36,959 bases of DNA from Cyanobacteria bacterium M_surface_10_m1_298. GTDB lineage: Bacteria; Cyanobacteriota; Cyanobacteriia; PCC-6307; Cyanobiaceae. Every line of letters begins with the position of its first letter. The stretch's first letter is position 1. The notes beneath the pieces are model-generated. The model had not been told where the DNA came from. It worked only from the letters and a program-made list of their open reading frames with translations, and ran no database searches. Both the position numbers and the translations under genes were made by a program. Of this stretch, positions 1-6,731 are shown one piece after another. Location: positions 1-36,959 of the forward strand of contig VGPT01000012.1 in NCBI GenBank assembly GCA_016882485.1. Reading direction: 5' to 3'.

Positions 1-182
1 TGGTGAAAGGGGAGCCCTTCGACCAGGTGCCCTTCACTCTCGGCTTCGAAGCAGCTCACATCGCCTGCGCAAACCGCTGCGTAGGCCTGCCAGTCGCCAT
101 GGGCAACGCTGTTCAGCATGGCCTGGTTGACCTGCAGGATCTCCCGATCACGATCACTGAGTGGCATGGCGCTTGATGACAT
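1..182 (-). CDS. SnoaL-fold / CaMKII association-domain-like protein (5' part only)
   Basis: The window holds only the N-terminal 60 or so residues; the gene runs off the left edge. The visible part reads helix, then GDWQAYAAVC, then SCFEAESEGHLVEGLPFH. This resembles the start of the CaMKII association-domain / DUF4440 fold (NTF2-like cone), where GDW.TY..LC..DLTCFEPEA.GHLVEGL.FH is usual. Bacterial members are small soluble proteins of uncertain function. Two in-frame ATG starts exist, at 182 and 167; the first is used here. It overlaps the end of mtnC by 13-28 bases depending on the start, so the two are almost certainly co-transcribed. What it contributes to methionine salvage, if anything, is unknown. 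Confidence 0.75.
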   Translation of the reverse strand, partial: MSSSAMPLSDRDREILQVNQAMLNSVAHGDWQAYAAVCAGDVSCFEAESEGHLVEGLPFH

Positions 183-918
183 CGCTTGGATCGAGCCTTC
201 GGTAATCACTGATCCTCTCAAAGCATCCGGCGTCACGCTCCGGATTGCCTTCTCGATCGCTGAAGAGCACTGTCATGCCAGCCTCGCTGGCTGCTTTCAG
301 TTCGGCGGTGGCATCACTGATGAACAGAACCTCACTCGGTTTCACGTTCATCTGCGTGGCAATTGAGGTGTAGCTCGCGGGGCTTTGTTTTATCCCAGTC
401 TTTGTGTCAAACCAATGGCTAAACAGGCCTGTCAGATCGCCAGTCTGGCAGTGTCCATATAGCAGTTGTTGCGCCGGAACAGACCCTGAGGAATACACAC
501 CCAAGGTGAACCCTGCCTCGCTCCATCGCTGCAAAGCTGCCGGCACATCCTCAAACAGCGTTGCTCTGATGTCTCCTGATCCGTAGCCGTACTTCCAGAT
601 GCGCCCCTGCAGATCCTTCAAAGCCGTGAGTTTCACATCCCTCTGAATTAACTGCTGTAGGTAGGCCGTCTGCGCTTCCTCAGCAGGCACATCCCCCGGC
701 ACCCGCAACCTCTGCCACAACGCCTGAGCATCTGCGTTGTTGTCGTTGCGCCAGGCCTCATCCACCGCCAACAGGAGTTCCTTCACCTCCGGATCATTGC
801 GGTACCTCTGCAGATAGCTCCCCATCTGCGCACTGGCATAGGGGAAGAGCACCTGCGCGACAAAACTCACTGGACAGGTTGTGCCTTCGATGTCCAACAA
901 CACGTGCGTGATGGCCAT
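154..918 (-). CDS. mtnC: Acireductone synthase (enolase-phosphatase E1)
   Basis: A 254-residue HAD-superfamily enzyme that enolises and dephosphorylates 2,3-diketo-5-methylthiopentyl-1-phosphate to the acireductone in the methionine (MTA) salvage pathway. HAD motif I is LLDIEGTTCPVSFV, with nucleophile Asp9 and the E1-typical Glu11. Motif II is in VYSSGSVPAQQLL, and motif III/IV in FISDATAELKAA. The length fits bacterial MtnC. It starts with ATG 15 bases after the mtnB stop, so mtnB-mtnC form one transcription unit, and its 3' end overlaps the next small gene. The cytosolic product feeds the acireductone dioxygenase encoded at 9706-10260. Confidence 0.95.
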   Translation of the reverse strand: MAITHVLLDIEGTTCPVSFVAQVLFPYASAQMGSYLQRYRNDPEVKELLLAVDEAWRNDNNADAQALWQRLRVPGDVPAEEAQTAYLQQLIQRDVKLTALKDLQGRIWKYGYGSGDIRATLFEDVPAALQRWSEAGFTLGVYSSGSVPAQQLLYGHCQTGDLTGLFSHWFDTKTGIKQSPASYTSIATQMNVKPSEVLFISDATAELKAASEAGMTVLFSDREGNPERDAGCFERISDYRRLDPSDVIKRHATQ

Positions 919-933
919 ATTCAGTTGGCGTGT

Positions 934-1584
934 TCAGCGGCGACAGACAGCATCCAGAAGCAACTGCCTCCAGCGCTGTTCCAGCAGAAATTCCAGAATC
1001 TCCAGATGCCGAACGGCGCTGCCAAGGTTTCGCCCCCAGGCATAGAGGCCATGGCCTCCAATCAATAGGCCGTGGGGTGCACCTTTGAGATGGGGACGCG
1101 CACGGGCCGAGAGGGCATTCAGATCTTGATCATTGGCGAGAACGGGCACCGCAACGCTGCAGGCATGGGTCTTGATCCCCTCCAGGCCTTTCAGCATCTC
1201 CAGACTTTTCAGCTCCAATGCCCCTTGGTCGGGGCTGTCGCTTTGATCGATCGCCCATTGGGACAACAGTGTTCCCGCTTGGGAATGGGTATGGAGCACC
1301 GCTCCGGCTCTGCAGGTCTGGATGATTTCCAGGTGAAGCGCGGTTTCGGCGCTCGCGTGTCCATGCCCGCGAACCACGCAGCCTTGCTCGTCGACCTGGA
1401 TGAGATCTCGGGCTGCCACGGCTCCTTTGTGCACGCCGCTCGGTGCCATCAACAGCCGGAAGGGCTCGTGCTGCAGCACGCAGCTGAAGTTGCCTCCGGT
1501 GCCATCGCACCAGCCCCTCTGGTGGATGTCCCCCATGGCACTGGTCAGCGCCTTCGCCAGGGCCGTGGTGTTCGCATCGGGCAT
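934..1584 (-). CDS. mtnB: Methylthioribulose-1-phosphate dehydratase
   Basis: A class II aldolase-fold zinc enzyme of 216 residues that dehydrates 5-methylthioribulose-1-phosphate to the diketone used by MtnC. Visible motifs are GTGGNFS near residue 30, MAPSGVHKG near 47-54, the zinc pair HTH (His98, His100) and a late His in GHGLYAWGRN...RHLEILEF. The frame is open further upstream, but that extension lies inside mutM in another frame. The ATG at 1584 gives the usual family length and leaves 22 bases after the mutM stop. An in-frame GTG at the mutM stop is an alternative. No strong Shine-Dalgarno sequence precedes the start. Confidence 0.93.
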   Translation of the reverse strand: MPDANTTALAKALTSAMGDIHQRGWCDGTGGNFSCVLQHEPFRLLMAPSGVHKGAVAARDLIQVDEQGCVVRGHGHASAETALHLEIIQTCRAGAVLHTHSQAGTLLSQWAIDQSDSPDQGALELKSLEMLKGLEGIKTHACSVAVPVLANDQDLNALSARARPHLKGAPHGLLIGGHGLYAWGRNLGSAVRHLEILEFLLEQRWRQLLLDAVCRR

Positions 1585-1606
1585 GCCTGAACCAACGCGC
1601 GGGAGA

Positions 1607-2455
1607 TCATCCACCCTGACAGGAGGGGCACCAATGGCTGCTTCGGCCCCCCAACTTGTCACGCCGAATCGGAGTGCCGCACACCCGGCAGGGCTCTCCT
1701 GTGCGTCGGTAGACCCAAGCAGCATTCCCGTAGTTCCCGTTGGTTCCCTTGAGGTCGCGGAAATCGCTGAAGGTGGTGCCTCCCGCTCCGATGCTGGTGG
1801 TCAGCACCTCCACCAGAGCTGCATGCAGCCTGGTGAGCTCCCCTAACTTCAGCCGGCCGCTGCGGGTCTCGGGGGCGATACGACTCATGAACAGGGATTC
1901 ATCGGCGTAGATATTCCCCACACCGGCCACCAGGGCCTGGTCCAACAGGGCGGTTTTGATGGCGCGCTGGGATCCCTTCAGCTTGGAGAGCAAATAGCGG
2001 GGACTGAACGCCTCGCTGAACGGTTCTGGCCCCAGTCGTGTCAGCCCGGTCATGACCGATTCAACCGGGCTTCCCGGGGGAACCCACCACATTTCTCCAA
2101 AGCTGCGCAGGTCCACGAAACGCAGCTCCTGCCCTTGTCGGTTCCAGAGGCGTACCCGGGTGTGTTTGCAGGGCTCTCTCTCGTCCTCCATCCAGAGGAA
2201 CTGTCCGGTCATGCGCAGGTGCACGCCCCAGTGACCGGCGTCGGATCCATCGCGGCTGAGGCCAGCCATGAGGTATTTGCCGCGTCGTCTCCAGCCCACC
2301 ACTTGGCAACCCTCGAGGGCCGTGCAGAACTGTTCTGTGACTGGCGGCGATGCAATCGCCCGGGCCCGCAACACCTGCACCCTCTCGATCTCAAACCCCG
2401 CGGTTTGGCGCTCGAGCCCCCTGCGTACGGTCTCCACTTCGGGTAATTCCGGCAC
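1607..2455 (-). CDS. mutM: Formamidopyrimidine-DNA glycosylase
   Basis: A bifunctional DNA glycosylase/AP lyase that removes 8-oxoguanine and formamidopyrimidines. The GTG at 2455 was chosen because it places PELPEVETVRRGL directly after the initiator, and Pro2 is the catalytic nucleophile, so no N-terminal extension is possible. The 282-residue product shows the RRRGKYLM region, the helix-two-turn-helix NIYADESLF, and a C-terminal zinc finger C-x2-C...C-x2-C (CRVCG, CPSCQ). Length is normal. It lies between psaE and mtnB; the psaE terminator just upstream suggests it is transcribed from its own promoter or by read-through. Relevance is repair of photosynthetic oxidative damage. Confidence 0.96.
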   Translation of the reverse strand: MPELPEVETVRRGLERQTAGFEIERVQVLRARAIASPPVTEQFCTALEGCQVVGWRRRGKYLMAGLSRDGSDAGHWGVHLRMTGQFLWMEDEREPCKHTRVRLWNRQGQELRFVDLRSFGEMWWVPPGSPVESVMTGLTRLGPEPFSEAFSPRYLLSKLKGSQRAIKTALLDQALVAGVGNIYADESLFMSRIAPETRSGRLKLGELTRLHAALVEVLTTSIGAGGTTFSDFRDLKGTNGNYGNAAWVYRRTGEPCRVCGTPIRRDKLGGRSSHWCPSCQGG

Positions 2456-2513
2456 GCCTCGCCACGGGTCTGGATCAAGGGCACAGACTGCCACGCAGCG
2501 GATGGGCCTCCAC

Positions 2514-2544
2514 AAAAAATCCCCGACCTGCGCACAGACCGGGG
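2514..2544 (-). terminator. Intrinsic terminator of psaE
   Basis: Read on the minus strand, CCCCG...CTG-TGCG-CAG...CGGGG forms a hairpin with a 2-base internal mismatch. It is followed by a run of six T (2519-2514). It lies 46 bases after the psaE stop and before the mutM start. Confidence 0.85.
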
Positions 2545-2590
2545 AACGGGAGCTGGGTGTTGGGTTCCTCAGGAGCCCAAGGTGGCCGAA

Positions 2591-2800
2591 TCAGGCCTTC
2601 TCGAGTTCGCTCTCAGCGAAATTGTTGGTGTTGATGCCGCCCTCGGAGCCGCTCACACCGTTGTAGTTCACCTTCTCAAAGCGAACGACCACGGGGTAGC
2701 GGATGCCGGAGGTGTCGATGGAGGCAACGGTGCCCACATCGTTGAACCAGTAGGACTCAGGACGCTTGATGCGCACCTTGTCGCCGCGGGAGATGGCCAT
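2591..2800 (-). CDS. psaE: Photosystem I reaction centre subunit IV
   Basis: A 69-residue stromal/cytoplasmic subunit of photosystem I with an SH3-like beta-barrel that helps ferredoxin docking and cyclic electron flow. The whole chain is diagnostic: [52 protein letters not shown]. Length equals the picocyanobacterial form. It is monocistronic: a strong terminator follows at 2514-2544, and a divergent gene begins 110 bases away. A TAAATT hexamer (2833-2838, minus strand) is a possible -10 box, with TTCAGG 15 bases further upstream, but that spacing is short. No Shine-Dalgarno sequence is visible before the ATG. Confidence 0.99.
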   Translation of the reverse strand: MAISRGDKVRIKRPESYWFNDVGTVASIDTSGIRYPVVVRFEKVNYNGVSGSEGGINTNNFAESELEKA

Positions 2801-2910
2801 CGCTGCGCAGAAAAGGGGTGGCTTTCAGCTGGAATTTACCCGGCGTGAGCAGCCCTGAAGGACGCCCGTCACGAAACGTGGCACCATCGACCTCCAACGC
2901 GCGACGCCCC

Positions 2911-3954
2911 ATGGCCGAGGCCCCCTCCTTCAGCCTCGACTTGCCTGATCCCGAGAGCGACAGCATCAGCTCGATGGAGTTCATGGCCCGCATCGAGGAG
3001 GCCTGGGCCATCTGCGATCGCTTCGATCTCCAGACCGAGATCTGGCGGGGTCGGATCCTCAAGAGCGTGCGCGACCGTGAGCGCCGCGGCGGCGAGGGGC
3101 GCGGGGCCGGCTTTTTGCAGTGGCTTCGGGAGCAGGAGATCAGCAAAACCCGTGCCTATGCCCTGATCCAGTTGGCGGAATCCGCCGATCAGATGCTCGG
3201 CGAAGGGGTGCTGGAGGAAACCAGCGTTAACAACTTCTCCAAGCGGGCGTTCATGGAAACGGCCCAGTCCGATCCCGAGGTGCAGCTGATGATCGGGGAA
3301 GCGGCCAACGACGGTCAGCAGATCACCCGCAAGCAGGTGCGGCAGCTCACCGATGAGTTCGTAGCGGCCACCAGCCCCCTCCTGCCGGAGGAGATTCGTC
3401 AGCGCACGGCCGAGAACCTGCTGCCCCCCAAGGCCGTTGCACCCCTGGTGCGGGAGTTGGCGAAGCTGCCCGAGGAGCAGCAGGAAGACTTGCGCAAGGT
3501 GCTGCGCGATGAACCCGAGCTCGAGCGGGTCAAAGATGTGACCAGCACCGCCCGCTGGTTGAGCAAAGCCTCAGAGGCCGGTCTGGCTGTTCGGGCTTTT
3601 CAGCAGGGTGAGCTGGATCTGGAAAAAGCGATGCAGGAGGCCCTCCGGCTCGATGCCCTCGGGTTGCTGTCTGATGCCGTTGGTCAGGCTCAGGCCCTGG
3701 AGGCGGCTGTGCTCAAGCTCCACACCAGCTGGCGCCGTCTCAACGGTTTGCAGGAGCGCCTCTGGGTGGAGAGCGGCAGCAGTACGCCCCACCTGCGGGA
3801 GTTGCTGACAGCCCTCCAGAGCCTCAGTGGCAACACCCTCAGGGTTTCCCTGGGGGAATTGGCCGGCGGCAAGAAGGTGCGCCTCCAGCTGGTGGAGGAA
3901 TCGGCGGATCAGCTCGAAGCTCCGACCATCGCGGTGTTGGCCCAAGCCAGCTGA
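2911..3954 (+). CDS. Conserved-looking helical protein of unknown function, possible HTH
   Basis: I cannot assign a function to this 347-residue protein. It is predicted almost entirely helical and charged, with no signal peptide or membrane segment. Residues roughly 65-95 (FLQWLREQEISKTRAYALIQ) look like the helix-turn-helix seen in ParB/DUF3102-type DNA-binding proteins. The middle (GQQITRKQVRQLTDEF, LLPPKAVAPLVREL) is also ParB-like in feel. The C-terminal third ends in a helical-plus-strand part (LGELAGGKKVRLQLVEES). The ATG at 2911 is preferred; the frame is open to 2818, but that part is low in structure and would overrun the psaE promoter region. recQ follows after 11 bases, suggesting an operon. 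A DNA-associated role is inference only. Confidence 0.8.
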   Translation: MAEAPSFSLDLPDPESDSISSMEFMARIEEAWAICDRFDLQTEIWRGRILKSVRDRERRGGEGRGAGFLQWLREQEISKTRAYALIQLAESADQMLGEGVLEETSVNNFSKRAFMETAQSDPEVQLMIGEAANDGQQITRKQVRQLTDEFVAATSPLLPEEIRQRTAENLLPPKAVAPLVRELAKLPEEQQEDLRKVLRDEPELERVKDVTSTARWLSKASEAGLAVRAFQQGELDLEKAMQEALRLDALGLLSDAVGQAQALEAAVLKLHTSWRRLNGLQERLWVESGSSTPHLRELLTALQSLSGNTLRVSLGELAGGKKVRLQLVEESADQLEAPTIAVLAQAS

Positions 3955-3965
3955 GGAGCGCGGCC

Positions 3966-5450
3966 GTGGCGGATGCGCTGGATCAGGCGCTGCAGGAGCA
4001 CTTCGGCTGGAGCGCCTTTCGCCCCGGCCAGCGGGAGGTGATCGAGGCGATGCTCGCCGGGCAGGACTGTCTGGCGGTGTTGCCGACCGGGGCCGGTAAA
4101 TCCCTCTGCTACCAGCTGCCAGCGTTGGTGCGGGGCGGCCTCATGTTGGTGATCTCCCCCCTGGTGGCTCTGATGGAGGATCAGGTGCAGCATCTGCAGC
4201 GCCGGGGGATTGCCGCAGCCTGCCTGCATCGGGGCCTGGATCCCACCCGCCGCCGTGAGTTGCTGCAGCGGGTGCGCAGCAATCGGCTTCGCCTGCTCTA
4301 TCTCGCCCCGGAGCGTCTGCAGGTGGAGGCCACACGCCAGCTGCTCGAGGAGATCCATGGGGAAGGGCACCTGGTGGGCCTGGCCATCGATGAGGCCCAC
4401 TGCATCAGCGCCTGGGGCCATGACTTCCGCCCTGACTACCGGCGGCTGGGGCAGTTGCGCCGGCTGTGCCCAGGGGTGCCGGTGGTGGCCCTCAGCGCCA
4501 CCGCCGCGCCCCGGGTGCGGGCCGATCTGATCCGCATGCTCGAACTGCGGCGTCCGCTGATTCAGGTGCGCTCCGCCCGCCGCGACAACCTCGCCTATGC
4601 CATGCGCCGGCGGCCTTCCGATCCGCTTCCGCAGGTGTTGGAGACACTGGCAGACGCCCGTGGGGCGGTCTTGATCTACGCGCGTACGCGCCGCTCAGTC
4701 GAGAGTTGGGCCAAGCGCCTCGGCGAAGCCGGCGTGGCAGCGATCGCCTATCACGCGGGCATGGATCCCGAAAGCCGTGCTCTGGCCCTAACCCACTTTC
4801 AGGAACACAGCGCTCCGGTGTTGGTGGCCACAGTGGCCTTTGGGATGGGTGTGGATCGCCCGGATGTGGGCTTGGTGCTTCACCTGGATCTTCCCTCCAG
4901 TGCTGAGGGCTATCTCCAGGAATCGGGCCGGGCTGGCCGTGATGGGCTGCCTGCACGCTGCCTGGTGCTCTACGACCCGGATGACCGCACGAGCCTGGCC
5001 TGGGCGATTCGCTCGTCTGCGGAAGAGTCCTCCGATCCCCAGGACAAGCTCCGCTCCGAGCTCTCTCAGCAGCAGCTGCGCCGGATGGAGGCGGTGGCCG
5101 AGGGCTCCGGCTGCCGTGAGCAGGCCCTGTTGCTGTCGGTCGGGGAGCTGGTGCCCCCCTGCGGTCGCTGTGATCGTTGCCAAGGGCCCCTGCACTGGCG
5201 CGACTGGTCGGAGGAGGCTTCCCAGGTGCTCGAGGCCCTGGATCAACGCGGGGGTGTTGACCTGCGCAACTTGGGTGACGACCTGGCCAAGAGCGAGGGC
5301 GACGACGTGGATCGCTGGCGTTGGCTGGCCCGCCGTCTGGTGCAAGAAGACCTGATCAGCGAAAGCGACGATGGCAGTCAGCGCCTATGGCTGAAGCCCG
5401 CAGGCCGCCGCTTCCTACGGCAGCCCTGGACCTTGCGCCTGGCGGCCTGA
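3966..5450 (+). CDS. recQ: RecQ-family ATP-dependent DNA helicase, short form
   Basis: A superfamily 2 3'-5' DNA helicase for recombination and replication-fork repair. Seen in order: the Q-motif region (FRPGQREVI), Walker A PTGAGKS near residue 46, DEAH box followed by the RecQ aromatic loop (DEAHCISAWGHDFRPDYRRL), motif III SATA, motif IV-VI (LIYARTR, AYHAGM, GMGVDRPDVG, QESGRAGRDG). A RecQ-Ct zinc site with Cys residues (GCREQALL, PCGRCDRC) and a short winged-helix-like tail follow. At 494 residues it lacks the HRDC domain of the 600-residue enterobacterial form. Start is GTG at 3966. Its stop abuts the stop of the convergent LysM gene in the palindrome TGATCA. Confidence 0.95.
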   Translation: MADALDQALQEHFGWSAFRPGQREVIEAMLAGQDCLAVLPTGAGKSLCYQLPALVRGGLMLVISPLVALMEDQVQHLQRRGIAAACLHRGLDPTRRRELLQRVRSNRLRLLYLAPERLQVEATRQLLEEIHGEGHLVGLAIDEAHCISAWGHDFRPDYRRLGQLRRLCPGVPVVALSATAAPRVRADLIRMLELRRPLIQVRSARRDNLAYAMRRRPSDPLPQVLETLADARGAVLIYARTRRSVESWAKRLGEAGVAAIAYHAGMDPESRALALTHFQEHSAPVLVATVAFGMGVDRPDVGLVLHLDLPSSAEGYLQESGRAGRDGLPARCLVLYDPDDRTSLAWAIRSSAEESSDPQDKLRSELSQQQLRRMEAVAEGSGCREQALLLSVGELVPPCGRCDRCQGPLHWRDWSEEASQVLEALDQRGGVDLRNLGDDLAKSEGDDVDRWRWLARRLVQEDLISESDDGSQRLWLKPAGRRFLRQPWTLRLAA

Positions 5451-6650
5451 TCAGCCGGGCTTGGCCTTGCAGAGGTCTTCGATCAGCTGTTGCTCGAAGT
5501 CGCTCTGGGGGGCATCCCAGGTTTTCCAGGCTCCGGATTGTCCGGTGGCATTCAGGCGCTTGGCGTTGCAGTTGATCGCCAGGTAGAGGGGCTGCCCATC
5601 GCTGTTGAGGCTGGGGGCCACAAAGCTGCCGCCCATGGCCTGCCAGTTGGCCCAGTCCACCTGCAGAGGCCCATAGCTGCGCCAGTCAGGGGTGCTGGCT
5701 TTGCTGTTGGTTTTGCTCGTGGTGGTGGTTTTGGTTTTTGCGCTGGCCACCTGGGCCTTGGCCGGTTTGGCGACTTCAGCTTTGACCGGCTCAGCTTTGA
5801 CCGGCTCGGCCTTGGCTACTTCGGTTTTGGCCGGCTCGGTTTTGACGGGTTCAGCTTTGACGACCTCAGCTTTGGCGATGGTGGGCTTCGGTTCGGCTTT
5901 GGGTTCCGGCTTCGGTTGCGGCTGAACGACCACCTGGGCTTCAGGCTTGGGTTCGGGCTTGGGTTCGGGTTTGATTGCCACCTCAACGGCGGGCTTGGGT
6001 TGGGGCTTGGGAGCCACCGCCGTGGTCACCGCCGGTTTGGGCTTCGGCTTCGCTGCCAGCGGCGCGGCCGGTTTGGGCTTCGGCTTGGGCTTGCTGGTGC
6101 TGCGCAGTTGCAGGGTGGTGCCCGACATCAGCTGATCGGGGCTGCTCAGGTTGTTGAGGGCCACCAGGCGCGACATCGGCACCCCATAGCGACCGGCGAT
6201 CTCCGACAGGGTTTCACCGTCTTGCACGGTGTGGCGGCTGGCATTGCGGTTCACCGCAGCTTGCGAGGAGCGGGGGCTGGCACCGGGCACCTGAATGCGG
6301 CTGCCCGCCCAGAGGTCGTTGGCGTCGCGCAACCCGTTCAGGCGCATCAGTTGATTCACCGTGGTGCCGTAGCGATCGGCGATCTCCGAGAGGGTCTCGC
6401 CCGGTTTCACGGTGTAGTTCCCCGATCCGCCGCCGCTGTACACGTTGCCCGGCACCTTGATGCGGCTGCCGGCCCAGAGGTCATTGGCATTCCGCAATCC
6501 GTTCATCTCCATGAGACGGTTCACGGTGGTGCCGTAGCGATCAGCGATTTCGGAGAGGGTTTCGCCGCTCTTCACCACCACCTCTCCGGCCAGACCAGGC
6601 AATGGCACCAACAGGGCCAGGGCAAGGGCGGCTGCAAAGCGGCGGCGCAT
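5451..6650 (-). CDS. Secreted triple-LysM protein with Lys/Pro/Glu-rich linker
   Basis: A 399-residue exported protein. Residues 1-21 are a signal peptide (MRRRFAAALALALLVPLPGL, cleavage likely at LAG/E). Three LysM peptidoglycan-binding domains follow at about 24-68, 79-123 and 140-183, each with the GETLSEIA.RYG core. Residues 187-318 are a low-complexity KPKP/KPEP/KAEPV linker. Residues 321-399 form a compact aromatic C-terminal domain with two Cys (INCNAK, EDLCKAK) that could form a disulphide. No catalytic domain is visible, so it is probably a wall-anchored periplasmic protein that spans the envelope. TAAGGT at 6675-6680 is a possible -10 box. Confidence 0.9.
   Translation of the reverse strand: MRRRFAAALALALLVPLPGLAGEVVVKSGETLSEIADRYGTTVNRLMEMNGLRNANDLWAGSRIKVPGNVYSGGGSGNYTVKPGETLSEIADRYGTTVNQLMRLNGLRDANDLWAGSRIQVPGASPRSSQAAVNRNASRHTVQDGETLSEIAGRYGVPMSRLVALNNLSSPDQLMSGTTLQLRSTSKPKPKPKPAAPLAAKPKPKPAVTTAVAPKPQPKPAVEVAIKPEPKPEPKPEAQVVVQPQPKPEPKAEPKPTIAKAEVVKAEPVKTEPAKTEVAKAEPVKAEPVKAEVAKPAKAQVASAKTKTTTTSKTNSKASTPDWRSYGPLQVDWANWQAMGGSFVAPSLNSDGQPLYLAINCNAKRLNATGQSGAWKTWDAPQSDFEQQLIEDLCKAKPG
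5769..5858 (-). repeat. Six tandem 15-base units coding KxE(P/V)(V/A)
   Basis: Residues 265-294 of the LysM protein are six consecutive pentapeptides: KAEPV, KTEPA, KTEVA, KAEPV, KAEPV, KAEVA. The underlying 15-base units are similar enough to allow slippage, so copy number may vary between strains. Confidence 0.85.
6102..6581 (-). repeat. Three LysM-encoding repeats
   Basis: LysM units are coded at 6581-6447, 6416-6282 and 6233-6102. The first two are close in both protein and DNA (shared GETLSEIADRYGTTVN and NDLWAGSRI cores); the third is more diverged. This points to a recent internal duplication of one unit. Confidence 0.85.
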
Positions 6651-6674
6651 GGGGTTCGGCGGTCGACTGGGCGC

Positions 6675-6680
6675 ACCTTA
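6675..6680 (-). promoter_or_regulatory. Possible -10 element of the LysM gene
   Basis: TAAGGT on the minus strand lies 24 bases before the ATG at 6650, in the short gap after the aldehyde dehydrogenase. No convincing -35 box is seen. It resembles the TAGGnT-like hexamers found before der, tolC and hemB in this window. Confidence 0.3.
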
Positions 6681-6681
6681 C

Positions 6682-6707
6682 GGGGCTCAGCCGCCTGCGC
6701 TAGCCCC
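6682..6707 (-). terminator. Hairpin without U-tract after the aldehyde dehydrogenase
   Basis: GGGGCT-C-AGC ... GCT-AGCCCC pairs as a nine-base stem with one bulged base and a seven-base loop. It lies 25 bases downstream of the aldehyde dehydrogenase stop. No T-run follows on the minus strand, so termination here is uncertain. Confidence 0.4.
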
Positions 6708-6731
6708 CGTTCGATAAGGCATGGAAATGGC

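Noticed and set aside
1585..1725. 47-residue N-terminal extension of mtnB
   Set aside because: It lies within mutM in another frame and gives a length and sequence foreign to MtnB.
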